A stretch of DNA of 5,967 bases from Actinomycetota bacterium (GTDB lineage: Bacteria > Actinomycetota > Geothermincolia > Fen-727 > Anoxymicrobiaceae). Position numbers and translations under genes: made by a program. How positions within the stretch are numbered: position 1 is the first letter of the stretch; the number at the start of each line of letters is the position of its first letter. The notes under the pieces are model-generated. The model saw nothing but the letters and a program-made list of their open reading frames with translations. It was not told where the DNA came from and ran no database searches. Positions 1 to 5,512 of this stretch are shown one piece after another. Location of the stretch: NCBI GenBank assembly GCA_016649525.1, contig JAENXM010000111.1:1-5967 (forward strand), given 5' to 3'.

Positions 1-1664
1 GTCTTCTGACCCCTCCTCTTCATCTCAGCGAGTATAGATTCGAGCGAGCCGGGCTCGCCTGTCGGTTCTACCTGTTCCTCCGCAGCCGCCTCTTCATCCG
101 CGGGTGTTGCCGGCGGGCCTTCTTCAGCCTGCACTTCCTCGATAATAACCTCTTCCTCTTTTTCTACTTCCGCTTCAACAGGAGCCGGCGCTTCTTCTGC
201 TTCAGCCGTAGGAACCTCTTTTTCCGCTTCCACTTCAGCTTCAGCGGGAGGTTCCTCTATTTTATCCTCGTGTTCTGCCTGGGGCTCGGCCTCCGCCGGT
301 TTGAATTCGGTGGACGTGACCTCGGCCTCAATCAGGTTTACCTCTGCCGCTATCTCGGCAGCATCGGAAGCGATCTCAGCCGTGGCGGGAACCTCTTTCT
401 CCACCTCACCTGCTTCAGCCTCCGTGAGCTGCGCCTCGAACTCCTTCGCTTCCACAAGCTCCGGTTCGGAAACAGCCGCTTCCTCCAGTTCCTCGTCTTC
501 CACTTCACCAGGACCCGTAAGCTGCTTGATGCTGAGACTGATCCTGCGCCTGTCGAGGTCTATGTCTATGATCTTCGCCTCGACCTCGTCACCTACAGAC
601 ACCACTTCCTCGGGGAACTCGATATGCTCCCACGCGAGCTCCGAGATGTGCACAAGGCCCTCCACCCCTGGGGTCAGCTCGACGAACGCCCCGAAGGGCA
701 CAAGCTTGGTGACTTTACCCTGGACCGTTGATCCGGCCGGTTTTTCCTTGCTCAGCTTCTCCCATGGGTCCTCCTGGGCCTTCTTCATGCTTAGCGAAAC
801 CCTCTCCCTTTCGAGGTCGACATCGAGGATCTCTACATGGACCTCGATTCCGACAGAGAGTACTTCCGACGGGTGGTCAACATGGCTCCATGAGAGCTCC
901 GATATATGGATCAGGCCGTCAACCCCTCCCAGGTCGACGAACGCGCCGAAATTCACGATACTGCTGACGGTCCCGGTCATTTTGGTGCCCTTCTCTAGCT
1001 TCTCCAGGAACTCCTTTCGCTCGGTTGACTGCTGCTTCTCCAGGAGAGCCCTCCGTGATAGGACAACGTTGTTCCGGTTCTTGTCCAGCTCTATGATCTT
1101 CGCCTCGAGCTTCTGCCCAAGAAACTGGCCCAGGTCCTTGACACGGCGCATCTCCACAAGTGAGGCGGGAAGGAAGCCCCGCAGCCCGATGTCCAGGATC
1201 AGACCGCCCTTGACGACCTCGATCACCTCACCCTCGACCATCCCTTCCTCATCCTTGATTCGCTCGATGTTGCCCCATGCCCGCTCGTACTGCGCCCTCT
1301 TTTTCGAGAGGATCAGGCGTCCCTCCTTATCCTCCTTCTGGAGGACCAGTGCCTCGATCTCCTCTCCCTCGGAAATGATCTCAGAAGGCTTTACGTCGTA
1401 CCTTATGGAAAGCTCCCGTGCGGGTATCACCCCTTCGGATTTGTAACCGATGTCCAGAAGAACCTCGTCCTTGTCGACCTTCACGACGGTCCCGGTCACG
1501 ATGTCGCCCTCGTTGAATATCTTGATGGTGCCATCATAATCAGGCACCGTTTGTCCTTCTTCGGGACTCAACCCCAGGCTGGCCAGTGACTCTCTCGCTG
1601 CCTCGTCGCTTACAATGCTTCCTTCCTCTTCCAATTCTCTCGTCTCTTCCGACTCTTCTTGCAT
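1..1664 (-). CDS. rpsA: 30S ribosomal protein S1, 3' end missing
   Basis: RNA-binding ribosomal protein that helps place mRNA on the 30S subunit. 554 codons are visible and no stop is reached before the left edge. Four S1 (OB-fold) domains lie at about residues 52-124, 141-206, 226-294 and 311-380. Domains 3 and 4 carry the classic FGAFV and GLxHISEL motifs. Domains 1 and 2 have the divergent form seen in actinobacterial S1 (LDIGYKSEGVIPAREL, LDIGLRGFLPASLVEMRR). After about residue 385 comes a low-complexity tail of some 155 residues rich in Glu, Ala, Val and Pro. It ends in a more ordered LESILAEMKRRGQK, probably close to the true C-terminus. The start is ATG at 1664-1662, with GGAGGG 9 bases upstream. 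A GTG directly before it (1667-1665, spacing 6) is an equally possible start. The gene lies downstream of polA on the same strand, as in Mycobacterium. The family call is secure; the exact start is not. Confidence 0.96.
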   Translation of the reverse strand, partial: MQEESEETRELEEEGSIVSDEAARESLASLGLSPEEGQTVPDYDGTIKIFNEGDIVTGTVVKVDKDEVLLDIGYKSEGVIPARELSIRYDVKPSEIISEGEEIEALVLQKEDKEGRLILSKKRAQYERAWGNIERIKDEEGMVEGEVIEVVKGGLILDIGLRGFLPASLVEMRRVKDLGQFLGQKLEAKIIELDKNRNNVVLSRRALLEKQQSTERKEFLEKLEKGTKMTGTVSSIVNFGAFVDLGGVDGLIHISELSWSHVDHPSEVLSVGIEVHVEILDVDLERERVSLSMKKAQEDPWEKLSKEKPAGSTVQGKVTKLVPFGAFVELTPGVEGLVHISELAWEHIEFPEEVVSVGDEVEAKIIDIDLDRRRISLSIKQLTGPGEVEDEELEEAAVSEPELVEAKEFEAQLTEAEAGEVEKEVPATAEIASDAAEIAAEVNLIEAEVTSTEFKPAEAEPQAEHEDKIEEPPAEAEVEAEKEVPTAEAEEAPAPVEAEVEKEEEVIIEEVQAEEGPPATPADEEAAAEEQVEPTGEPGSLESILAEMKRRGQK

Positions 1665-1811
1665 CACGAATTTCCCTCCAGTTGTTGACATGTACGAAGT
1701 AATGAATAGCACATACGTTATGGCGCCGCAAGTTAAAACCTGCCGCCGAGCCTTTGAGGATGGGCTGTCAGGGAGGCGGGAGGCGATGTAAAAGCGTACG
1801 GAGGGCGGCCC
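1665..1811 (-). promoter_or_regulatory. polA-rpsA intergenic leader
   Basis: This is 147 bases without a gene between the polA stop and the rpsA start. No T-rich hairpin terminator is visible after polA, so read-through into rpsA is plausible. A weak promoter-like pair on the minus strand (TTGCGG, 17-base spacer, TATTCA) matches consensus at only 3 of 6 positions in each box, so I do not rely on it. The leader contains CCCTCC (1805-1800) and CCTCCCGCCTCCC (1783-1771), both anti-Shine-Dalgarno-like. GTACG at 1799-1795 can pair with CGTAC at 1696-1692, and the adjoining CCCTCC can pair with the rpsA GGAGGG. A regulatory role is inferred, not shown. Confidence 0.4.
1674..1679 (-). promoter_or_regulatory. 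Ribosome binding site of rpsA
   Basis: GGAGGG on the minus strand lies 9 bases before the ATG at 1664 and 6 bases before the in-frame GTG at 1667. It is compatible with both starts and does not decide between them. The same six bases are exactly complementary to CCCTCC at 1805-1800 in the same leader, so the site could be masked in a transcript that continues from polA. Confidence 0.75.
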
Positions 1812-4508
1812 CTACTTTGCCTGCCCCCAGTTCTCGTGTATTCCGATATCAACCTTAAGCGGGACCTCTAGTTTGAAGACGCCCGACATATGGCTCTTTA
1901 CCAGCTCAGCGAGCTTCTCTACTTCTCCGGGCGGCACTTCGAATATCAGCTCGTCGTGCACCTGAAGCGTCATTCGGCTTTTCATCCTCTCCCTGCGAAG
2001 AGCCGCTTCAACATCCACCATCGCCTTCTTGATTATGTCGGCGGCGGTGCCCTGAAGGGGGGTGTTTATGGCCAGCCTCTCCCCGAGCTCCCTCGTCTGG
2101 CGGTTAGCGCTGGAAAGCTGTTGAATATATCGCCTTCGCCCCAGAAGCGTCTCAGAGTAGCCCAGTCTCGCGGCCTGCTCCACGCATTTCTTTCTGTACC
2201 TCTCCACCCCCCTGTACTGTTCGAAATAGGTGTCTATAAAGTCCGTGGCCTCCTCCATGGTGATACCGAGCCGAGAGGACAGTCCGTAATATCCCATCCC
2301 GTAAACGACCCCGAAGTTCACCACCTTGGCCATACGACGTTGCGCCTGAGTTACGTCATCGGGCTTCACGCCGAAGATCTTTGCTGCCGTCTCGGTGTGT
2401 ATATCCTCATCACTCGCGAAAGCATCGAGAAGGAGTTCGTCGCCGGACATGTGCGCAAGCACCCTCAGTTCAATCTGCGAGTAATCGGCGACAAGCATCT
2501 TGTCCCCCTTTCCGCCAGGCACGAACGCTGCTCTTATCCTGTGACCCATCTCGGTGCGAACTGGGATGTTCTGCAGGTTCGGGCTACTCGACGAGATCCT
2601 TCCTGTCGCGGTCGCCGTCTGGTTGAAAGAGCAGTGTATTCTTCCCGTGGCCGGGCAGATCAGTGCTGGCAGTACGTCGAGGTATGTCGACTTCAGCTTG
2701 GCATGCTCTCGGTACTCGATAAGCTTCTCCGCGATCGTGTGTTCCTTCTTCAGCGCCTCGAGCACCGATGAGTCCGTCGAGTACCCGGTCTTGGTCCTTT
2801 TCAAGGGTTGTATATCCATTTCCTCAAATAGGATCCGGGCCAGCTGCTTCGTGGAGCCGATGTTGAACTCCCGGCCCGCCAGCCTGTATATCTCGTGCTC
2901 CAGACCATCCATCGTACGCTCTACTTCTTTCTTAAGCACCTCGATAACGCTCGCATCCAGAGCGACTCCCGTCTCCTCCATGTCCTTCAGTACAATCATA
3001 AGCGGCATCTCGATATCCTCGAAAAGACGTGCCATGTCAAGATTTGTGAGCTTTTCTGCCAGGCGCTCTTTGAGATGGAAGACCCGAGCTGCATCGGTAG
3101 CCAGCTTGATGCCACCTTCATCCCCTTCTTCGGGCAGCAGAGAATCCTGCTCTGTTACCTCGAGCGTCTTTCCAGCGATACTGATGTTCTTCCCGACGTT
3201 CTTCTCCCAAAGGTCCCACAGGTAATACGTGCCCAGCGAAGGGTTCTCAAGGTAAGCGGCGATTCCCGAATCGAAAGAAACTTCACCAAGGTCCAGGCCC
3301 GCCTTATCGATGGCCTCACAGGTGAGCTTCGAGTCGTGAAAGAGCTTCTGGACAGATGACCCTAAGACCCGCTTGATCGCATCGGACGCCGGACTTCCGG
3401 TGAGCTTCCCCTTGAAATCCACGATAAGTACTTTATCGGCACTGGCTAGAGCCAGCACCTTGAGTTCGACGTTGCAGTAACCCTCACCCTCTAGCTGCGA
3501 TGCCACTGCGACCTGTCCCCCCGACTCAACCTCCGCGACGAACTTCTTTACCGCCTCGCTGTCATCAGCATCGACAACCGTGTATGGGAGCCCTGGAACA
3601 TCCGCTAGTAAACCCATATCCGAAGGTCTGCCGAACATCTCGAGAAAACGCCTTGCAAGCGTCTTGAACTCCAGGGCCGACAGGTATTCGAGTACCTCTT
3701 TCTGGTCCCAATCCCCGAACTCGACCTTGCCCGTATTGAGCTCAACCGGAACGTCTTTGTCGATGGTCGCAAGCGCCTTCGAAAGAAAAGCTGTCTCGCG
3801 GTTCTCCTCAAGAGCCTGCTTTCTTTTTGCCCCGGATATCTCTTCAAGGTGCTCGTAAAGCTCCTCGAGGGACCCGAACTCGCTTATAAGCTTGGATGCT
3901 CCCTTCTCGCCGATTCCCGGAACACCCGGGATATTGTCGGAGCTGTCGCCCTTGAGACCTACAAGGTCGGGTATTTTTTCAGGGGGGATCCCGTACTTCT
4001 TCTTGACCTTTCCGGGATCGAACGACTCGGTCTCTGTTATACCCTTTCCGGTCATCAATACCCTGATGCCTTTGTCCACGAGTTGAAGCGTGTCTTTATC
4101 ACCCGTTATCACGACGGCTTCGTCTCCATCACCCGCGACCTTGTTCGCCAGGGTCCCTAGGATATCGTCAGCTTCGAATCCGGTTGCGGTGATCGTTGGT
4201 ATTTTCATGGACTCAAGTAAATGGTCGATCATCTCGATCTGCGACCTGAGCTCGTCGGGCATGGTCGGCCTTTGAGCCTTGTATTCCGGGTACTCCTTGG
4301 TGCGCTTCAACTCACTCCGAGGCCCGTCGAATGCCACCACAACGGCATCGGGCTTCTCTTCATCGACAACTTTGAGGAGCATGCTCATGAACCCGTAGAC
4401 GGCGTTTGTCGGCTGGCCTCCGGTAGTCGTCATAGTATCGGGCAGGGCGAAAAACGCTCTGTACGCGAGGCTGTGCCCGTCCAAAAGAAGCACCTTGCGC
4501 TTTTTCAA
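1812..4508 (-). CDS. polA: DNA polymerase I
   Basis: Repair polymerase that fills gaps and removes RNA primers from Okazaki fragments. The 898 residues are a full-length form (E. coli has 928). Residues 1-290 are the 5' nuclease, with acidic metal ligands D10, D61, D114, D115, D137, D139, D188 and D191 and a helix-hairpin-helix around 193-209 (NIPGVPGIGEKGASKL). Residues about 305-490 are a 3'-5' exonuclease fold whose catalytic acids are mostly gone: the E. coli D355/E357 positions read A336/Q338 and D424 reads T396. Proofreading is therefore probably absent, as in Taq and Bacillus enzymes. Residues about 495-898 are the polymerase: motif A VADYSQIELR (D675), motif B R724-K728-F732-Y736 and motif C QVHDELIFEV (H851, D852, E853). 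Translation starts at TTG (4508-4506). The frame is closed upstream by TGA and has no ATG or GTG before the essential D10, so TTG is the only usable start. The stop is TAG. rpsA follows on the same strand. Confidence 0.98.
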   Translation of the reverse strand: MKKRKVLLLDGHSLAYRAFFALPDTMTTTGGQPTNAVYGFMSMLLKVVDEEKPDAVVVAFDGPRSELKRTKEYPEYKAQRPTMPDELRSQIEMIDHLLESMKIPTITATGFEADDILGTLANKVAGDGDEAVVITGDKDTLQLVDKGIRVLMTGKGITETESFDPGKVKKKYGIPPEKIPDLVGLKGDSSDNIPGVPGIGEKGASKLISEFGSLEELYEHLEEISGAKRKQALEENRETAFLSKALATIDKDVPVELNTGKVEFGDWDQKEVLEYLSALEFKTLARRFLEMFGRPSDMGLLADVPGLPYTVVDADDSEAVKKFVAEVESGGQVAVASQLEGEGYCNVELKVLALASADKVLIVDFKGKLTGSPASDAIKRVLGSSVQKLFHDSKLTCEAIDKAGLDLGEVSFDSGIAAYLENPSLGTYYLWDLWEKNVGKNISIAGKTLEVTEQDSLLPEEGDEGGIKLATDAARVFHLKERLAEKLTNLDMARLFEDIEMPLMIVLKDMEETGVALDASVIEVLKKEVERTMDGLEHEIYRLAGREFNIGSTKQLARILFEEMDIQPLKRTKTGYSTDSSVLEALKKEHTIAEKLIEYREHAKLKSTYLDVLPALICPATGRIHCSFNQTATATGRISSSSPNLQNIPVRTEMGHRIRAAFVPGGKGDKMLVADYSQIELRVLAHMSGDELLLDAFASDEDIHTETAAKIFGVKPDDVTQAQRRMAKVVNFGVVYGMGYYGLSSRLGITMEEATDFIDTYFEQYRGVERYRKKCVEQAARLGYSETLLGRRRYIQQLSSANRQTRELGERLAINTPLQGTAADIIKKAMVDVEAALRRERMKSRMTLQVHDELIFEVPPGEVEKLAELVKSHMSGVFKLEVPLKVDIGIHENWGQAK

Positions 4509-4528
4509 CGCGCCATCCTTCCTTCTTT
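4505..4528 (-). promoter_or_regulatory. polA ribosome binding site and overlapping mini-ORF
   Basis: The purine run AAAGAAGGAAGG (4528-4517) is the only Shine-Dalgarno-like sequence before polA. Its GGAAGG ends 8 bases before the TTG start, a normal spacing. Directly after it comes ATG GCG CGT TGA (4516-4505), whose stop overlaps the polA start in TTGA. The ATG touches the purine run, which is too close for the 3' end of the run but about 4 bases from its first AAGG. Initiation at the ATG followed by re-initiation at TTG is conceivable. A single missing base in the assembly, which would join ATG to the polA frame, is also possible. Confidence 0.55.
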
Positions 4529-4574
4529 CTAGATTAGCTCTTCTTGTACTTACCCACCGTCACGCCTGAGACTC

Positions 4575-4603
4575 ATTGTGGGTCGTGAAGTTATTGCTAT
4601 AAT
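4575..4603 (+). promoter_or_regulatory. Promoter of tRNA-Leu
   Basis: A perfect -10 box TATAAT (4598-4603) is preceded by TTGTGG (4576-4581, spacer 16) or ATTGTG (4575-4580, spacer 17) as a weak -35 box. Transcription would begin near 4610, a few bases before the mature tRNA end at 4617, a normal layout for a tRNA gene. The complementary strand reads TATTAT over the same bases (4604-4599), but no -35 box fits it. The polA promoter on the other strand could not be identified. Confidence 0.65.
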
Positions 4604-4616
4604 ATCCCAAGAAAGT

Positions 4617-4705
4617 GCCGGAGTGGCGGAATTGGTAGACGCGCTGGTCTCAAACACCAGTGGGGCGTGAACCCCGTGCCGGTTCGAGTCCGGCCTTCGG
4701 CACCA
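4617..4705 (+). tRNA. tRNA-Leu(CAA)
   Basis: An 89-base class II tRNA with all arms visible. The acceptor GCCGGAG pairs with CTTCGGC (one G-T pair). The D-stem is GCG/CGC with GG in its loop. The anticodon stem CTGGT/ACCAG closes the loop CTCAAAC, so the anticodon is CAA (4651-4653), reading UUG. A long variable arm contains GGGG/CCCC. The T-stem GCCGG/CCGGC encloses TTCGAGT. The discriminator is A, as expected for leucine, and CCA is encoded. The gene lies divergently from polA and has its own promoter just upstream. Confidence 0.97.
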
Positions 4706-4709
4706 GGAG

Positions 4710-4755
4710 CCCCAACGTGAAGTTAGTGTTGTGTATCCTTTGCGGAACGTTGGGG
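4710..4755. repeat. Inverted repeat after tRNA-Leu
   Basis: CCCCAACGT (4710-4718) and ACGTTGGGG (4747-4755) are exact inverted copies, a 9-base-pair stem with a 28-base loop. It begins 5 bases after the tRNA CCA end. The bases after the stem (ACGCCAATC) are not T-rich, so it is not a typical intrinsic terminator. It could be a processing hairpin, a protein site or a remnant of a mobile element. Confidence 0.7.
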
Positions 4756-4820
4756 ACGCCAATCACCTGTGACTTATACTGATTCATGGTCAGACCGCAT
4801 TAACCCAACGTTAAGTAGTG
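4711..4820 (+). repeat. Imperfect direct repeat pair CCCAACGT-AAG-AGTG
   Basis: CCCAACGTGAAGTTAGTG (4711-4728) returns as CCCAACGTTAAGTAGTG (4804-4820). The copies differ by one substitution and one missing T, with starts 93 bases apart. The inverted copy ACGTTGGGG (4747-4755) lies between them, so the motif occurs three times within about 110 bases. That is more than expected by chance for non-coding DNA, but its function is unknown. Confidence 0.6.
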
Positions 4821-4855
4821 ATTCAGTGAGTTTCGCGGATTTTCTCATTCCTGTT

Positions 4856-4878
4856 AAGAACAGCTATGGCTGGTTCTT
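4856..4878. repeat. Hairpin over the stop of the 92-residue gene
   Basis: AAGAA-CAGC and GCTG-(G)-TTCTT form a 9-base-pair stem with one bulged base around the loop TATG, overlapping the TAG stop at 4866-4864. A competing smaller hairpin, CTGTT-AAG-AACAG, lies at 4851-4863. Neither is followed by a T-run on the minus strand. At best this is a weak 3'-end structure for the minus-strand gene. Confidence 0.35.
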
Positions 4879-5142
4879 GCTATTATCCTTAGCCTGTTTC
4901 TTCTCAGGGGTGACCGGCTTCACGATGTAGGCAACAATCAATCCAATGAAGGGAACAAAAAAACCGAACAAGAACCACTTTTGCATGCTTCTCCCTTTGC
5001 CGCCTGCCACCGCACCCGCCCAGGTCCCCATGATAATCGCAAGCACTAGAGCGCCGAACATGACGCAGGTCCAGCTGCTGGACCATTTCGGCAATGCTGC
5101 AACTACTACTATTCCTGATAACACCGGCAGTGTGGCATTCAT
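4864..5142 (-). CDS. Small membrane protein of unknown function
   Basis: 92 residues, not recognised as a named family. A short hydrophobic N-terminal stretch (residues 4-18) may be a third membrane segment or a signal anchor. Clear membrane segments lie at about 26-47 (CVMFGALVLAIIMGTWAGAVAG) and 54-76 (a Trp/Phe/Gly-rich segment containing FFVPFIGLIVAYIV). A positive, Gly-rich turn GGKGRS joins them, and the C-terminus is a hydrophilic lysine-rich tail (KPVTPEKKQAKDNSKNQP). A GGKGRS turn followed by WFxxGFxxPxIGLIxAY is a pattern I associate with small, widespread bacterial membrane proteins without known role; this is an impression. The ATG start at 5142 is supported by a strong GGAGGT 4 bases upstream (5152-5147). 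The gene is 82 bases downstream of the split zinc-ribbon gene, on the same strand. Confidence 0.75.
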   Translation of the reverse strand: MNATLPVLSGIVVVAALPKWSSSWTCVMFGALVLAIIMGTWAGAVAGGKGRSMQKWFLFGFFVPFIGLIVAYIVKPVTPEKKQAKDNSKNQP

Positions 5143-5183
5143 GACGACCTCCGTGGAGCTACTGCATGCCTGTAAATGATATC

Positions 5184-5189
5184 AGTATA
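5184..5189 (-). promoter_or_regulatory. Possible -10 box of the 92-residue gene
   Basis: TATACT on the minus strand (5 of 6 consensus bases) lies 41 bases before the ATG at 5142, which would give a leader of roughly 35 bases. No convincing -35 box lies 16-18 bases further upstream, so this is only a candidate. The gene may instead be co-transcribed with the zinc-ribbon gene upstream. Confidence 0.25.
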
Positions 5190-5224
5190 CCGGATTAAGT
5201 GAAAACCCTGATGGTTAATCGGGT

Positions 5225-5497
5225 TCAAGTCCTAATTGTGATCCCGCTCATTCGTTTTTCGCCGAGCCAGCCGAGCAGCGCTCCAAGAGGAAGGGCTACA
5301 CCGAGGTCGAGCAATGCCCTGTCCCAGACGAAGGGCGATGCGATACGATGCGCGTCCATAATCCATAGAAACAGGAGATTGAACAGTGGCTTGGTAACAA
5401 CCGCCCACAATACTGCCGTTATCATCCCCAGCGCCCACCCGTAACTCCGGGAGCGGTATCCCACATAGACGGTGCATATGCATACGGGTATGAGCAT
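5225..5497 (-). CDS. Membrane protein, likely 3' part of split zinc-ribbon gene
   Basis: 90 residues from the ATG at 5497, no recognised family. It has three hydrophobic stretches: about residues 1-14 (LIPVCICTVYVGY), 20-46 (WALGMITAVLWAVV and PLFNLLFLWI) and 62-78 (LLDLGVALPLGALLGWL). The reading frame is the same as that of the zinc-ribbon ORF upstream, and only one TAG (5512-5510) separates them. The four codons between TAG and ATG (Ile-Phe-Ile-Val) extend the first hydrophobic stretch into a full-length membrane helix. No Shine-Dalgarno sequence lies 5-12 bases before the ATG, unlike its neighbours. I infer that this is the distal half of one gene of about 237 codons, broken by a nonsense codon or read through, rather than an independent gene. 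Independent translation by coupling across the 12-base gap cannot be excluded. Confidence 0.55.
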   Translation of the reverse strand: MLIPVCICTVYVGYRSRSYGWALGMITAVLWAVVTKPLFNLLFLWIMDAHRIASPFVWDRALLDLGVALPLGALLGWLGEKRMSGITIRT

Positions 5498-5509
5498 TAC
5501 GATGAATAT

Positions 5510-5512
5510 CTA
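5510..5512 (-). other. In-frame TAG dividing one open frame
   Basis: The codon after Thr142 of the zinc-ribbon ORF is TAG, followed in the same frame by ATA TTC ATC GTA ATG and a further 89 sense codons. TAG also ends polA (1814-1812) and the 92-residue gene (4866-4864), so it acts as an ordinary stop elsewhere in this window. That favours a point mutation or a sequencing error over general recoding. Confidence 0.7.

Larger units (their letters stand above)
4706..4863. other. Non-coding region after tRNA-Leu with repeats
   Basis: This is 158 bases between the tRNA and the stop codon of the small membrane-protein gene. I see no gene here on either strand. It holds the CCCAACGT repeat family listed separately. 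No clear intrinsic terminator is visible for the tRNA: the one strong inverted repeat is not followed by a T-run. The transcripts from left and right converge here. Confidence 0.6.

Noticed and set aside
301..1446. Plus-strand ORF of 381 codons, rich in Ser, opposite rpsA
   Set aside because: It is the antisense shadow of the rpsA frame. The Ser/Thr/Arg-rich composition is what the opposite strand of a Glu/Ala/Val-rich gene gives, and the minus strand has an unambiguous S1 protein.
1890..2771. Plus-strand ORF of 293 codons opposite polA
   Set aside because: It lies wholly inside polA, whose polymerase motifs are intact on the minus strand. The predicted protein shows no recognisable domain and the ORF has no clear ribosome site.
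4550..4762. Minus-strand ORF of 70 codons containing RRPDSNRHG and FETSAS
   Set aside because: It is antisense to tRNA-Leu. This kind of peptide is a well-known false gene call produced by the reverse strand of leucine tRNA genes.
4904..5086. Alternative minus-strand ORF inside the 92-residue gene
   Set aside because: It is in another frame and has no Shine-Dalgarno sequence. The 92-residue frame has clear membrane helices and a strong GGAGGT before its ATG.
5221..5232. GGGTTCAAGTCC, resembling a tRNA T-arm
   Set aside because: Flanking bases do not form a full T-stem, no anticodon or acceptor stem can be drawn around it, and it does not match the 3' end of the tRNA-Leu, so it is neither a tRNA nor an attachment-site copy.
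5510..5512. TAG as a pyrrolysine or otherwise reassigned codon genome-wide
   Set aside because: polA and the 92-residue gene end properly at TAG, so general reassignment is not supported. Local read-through remains open and is covered in the findings.
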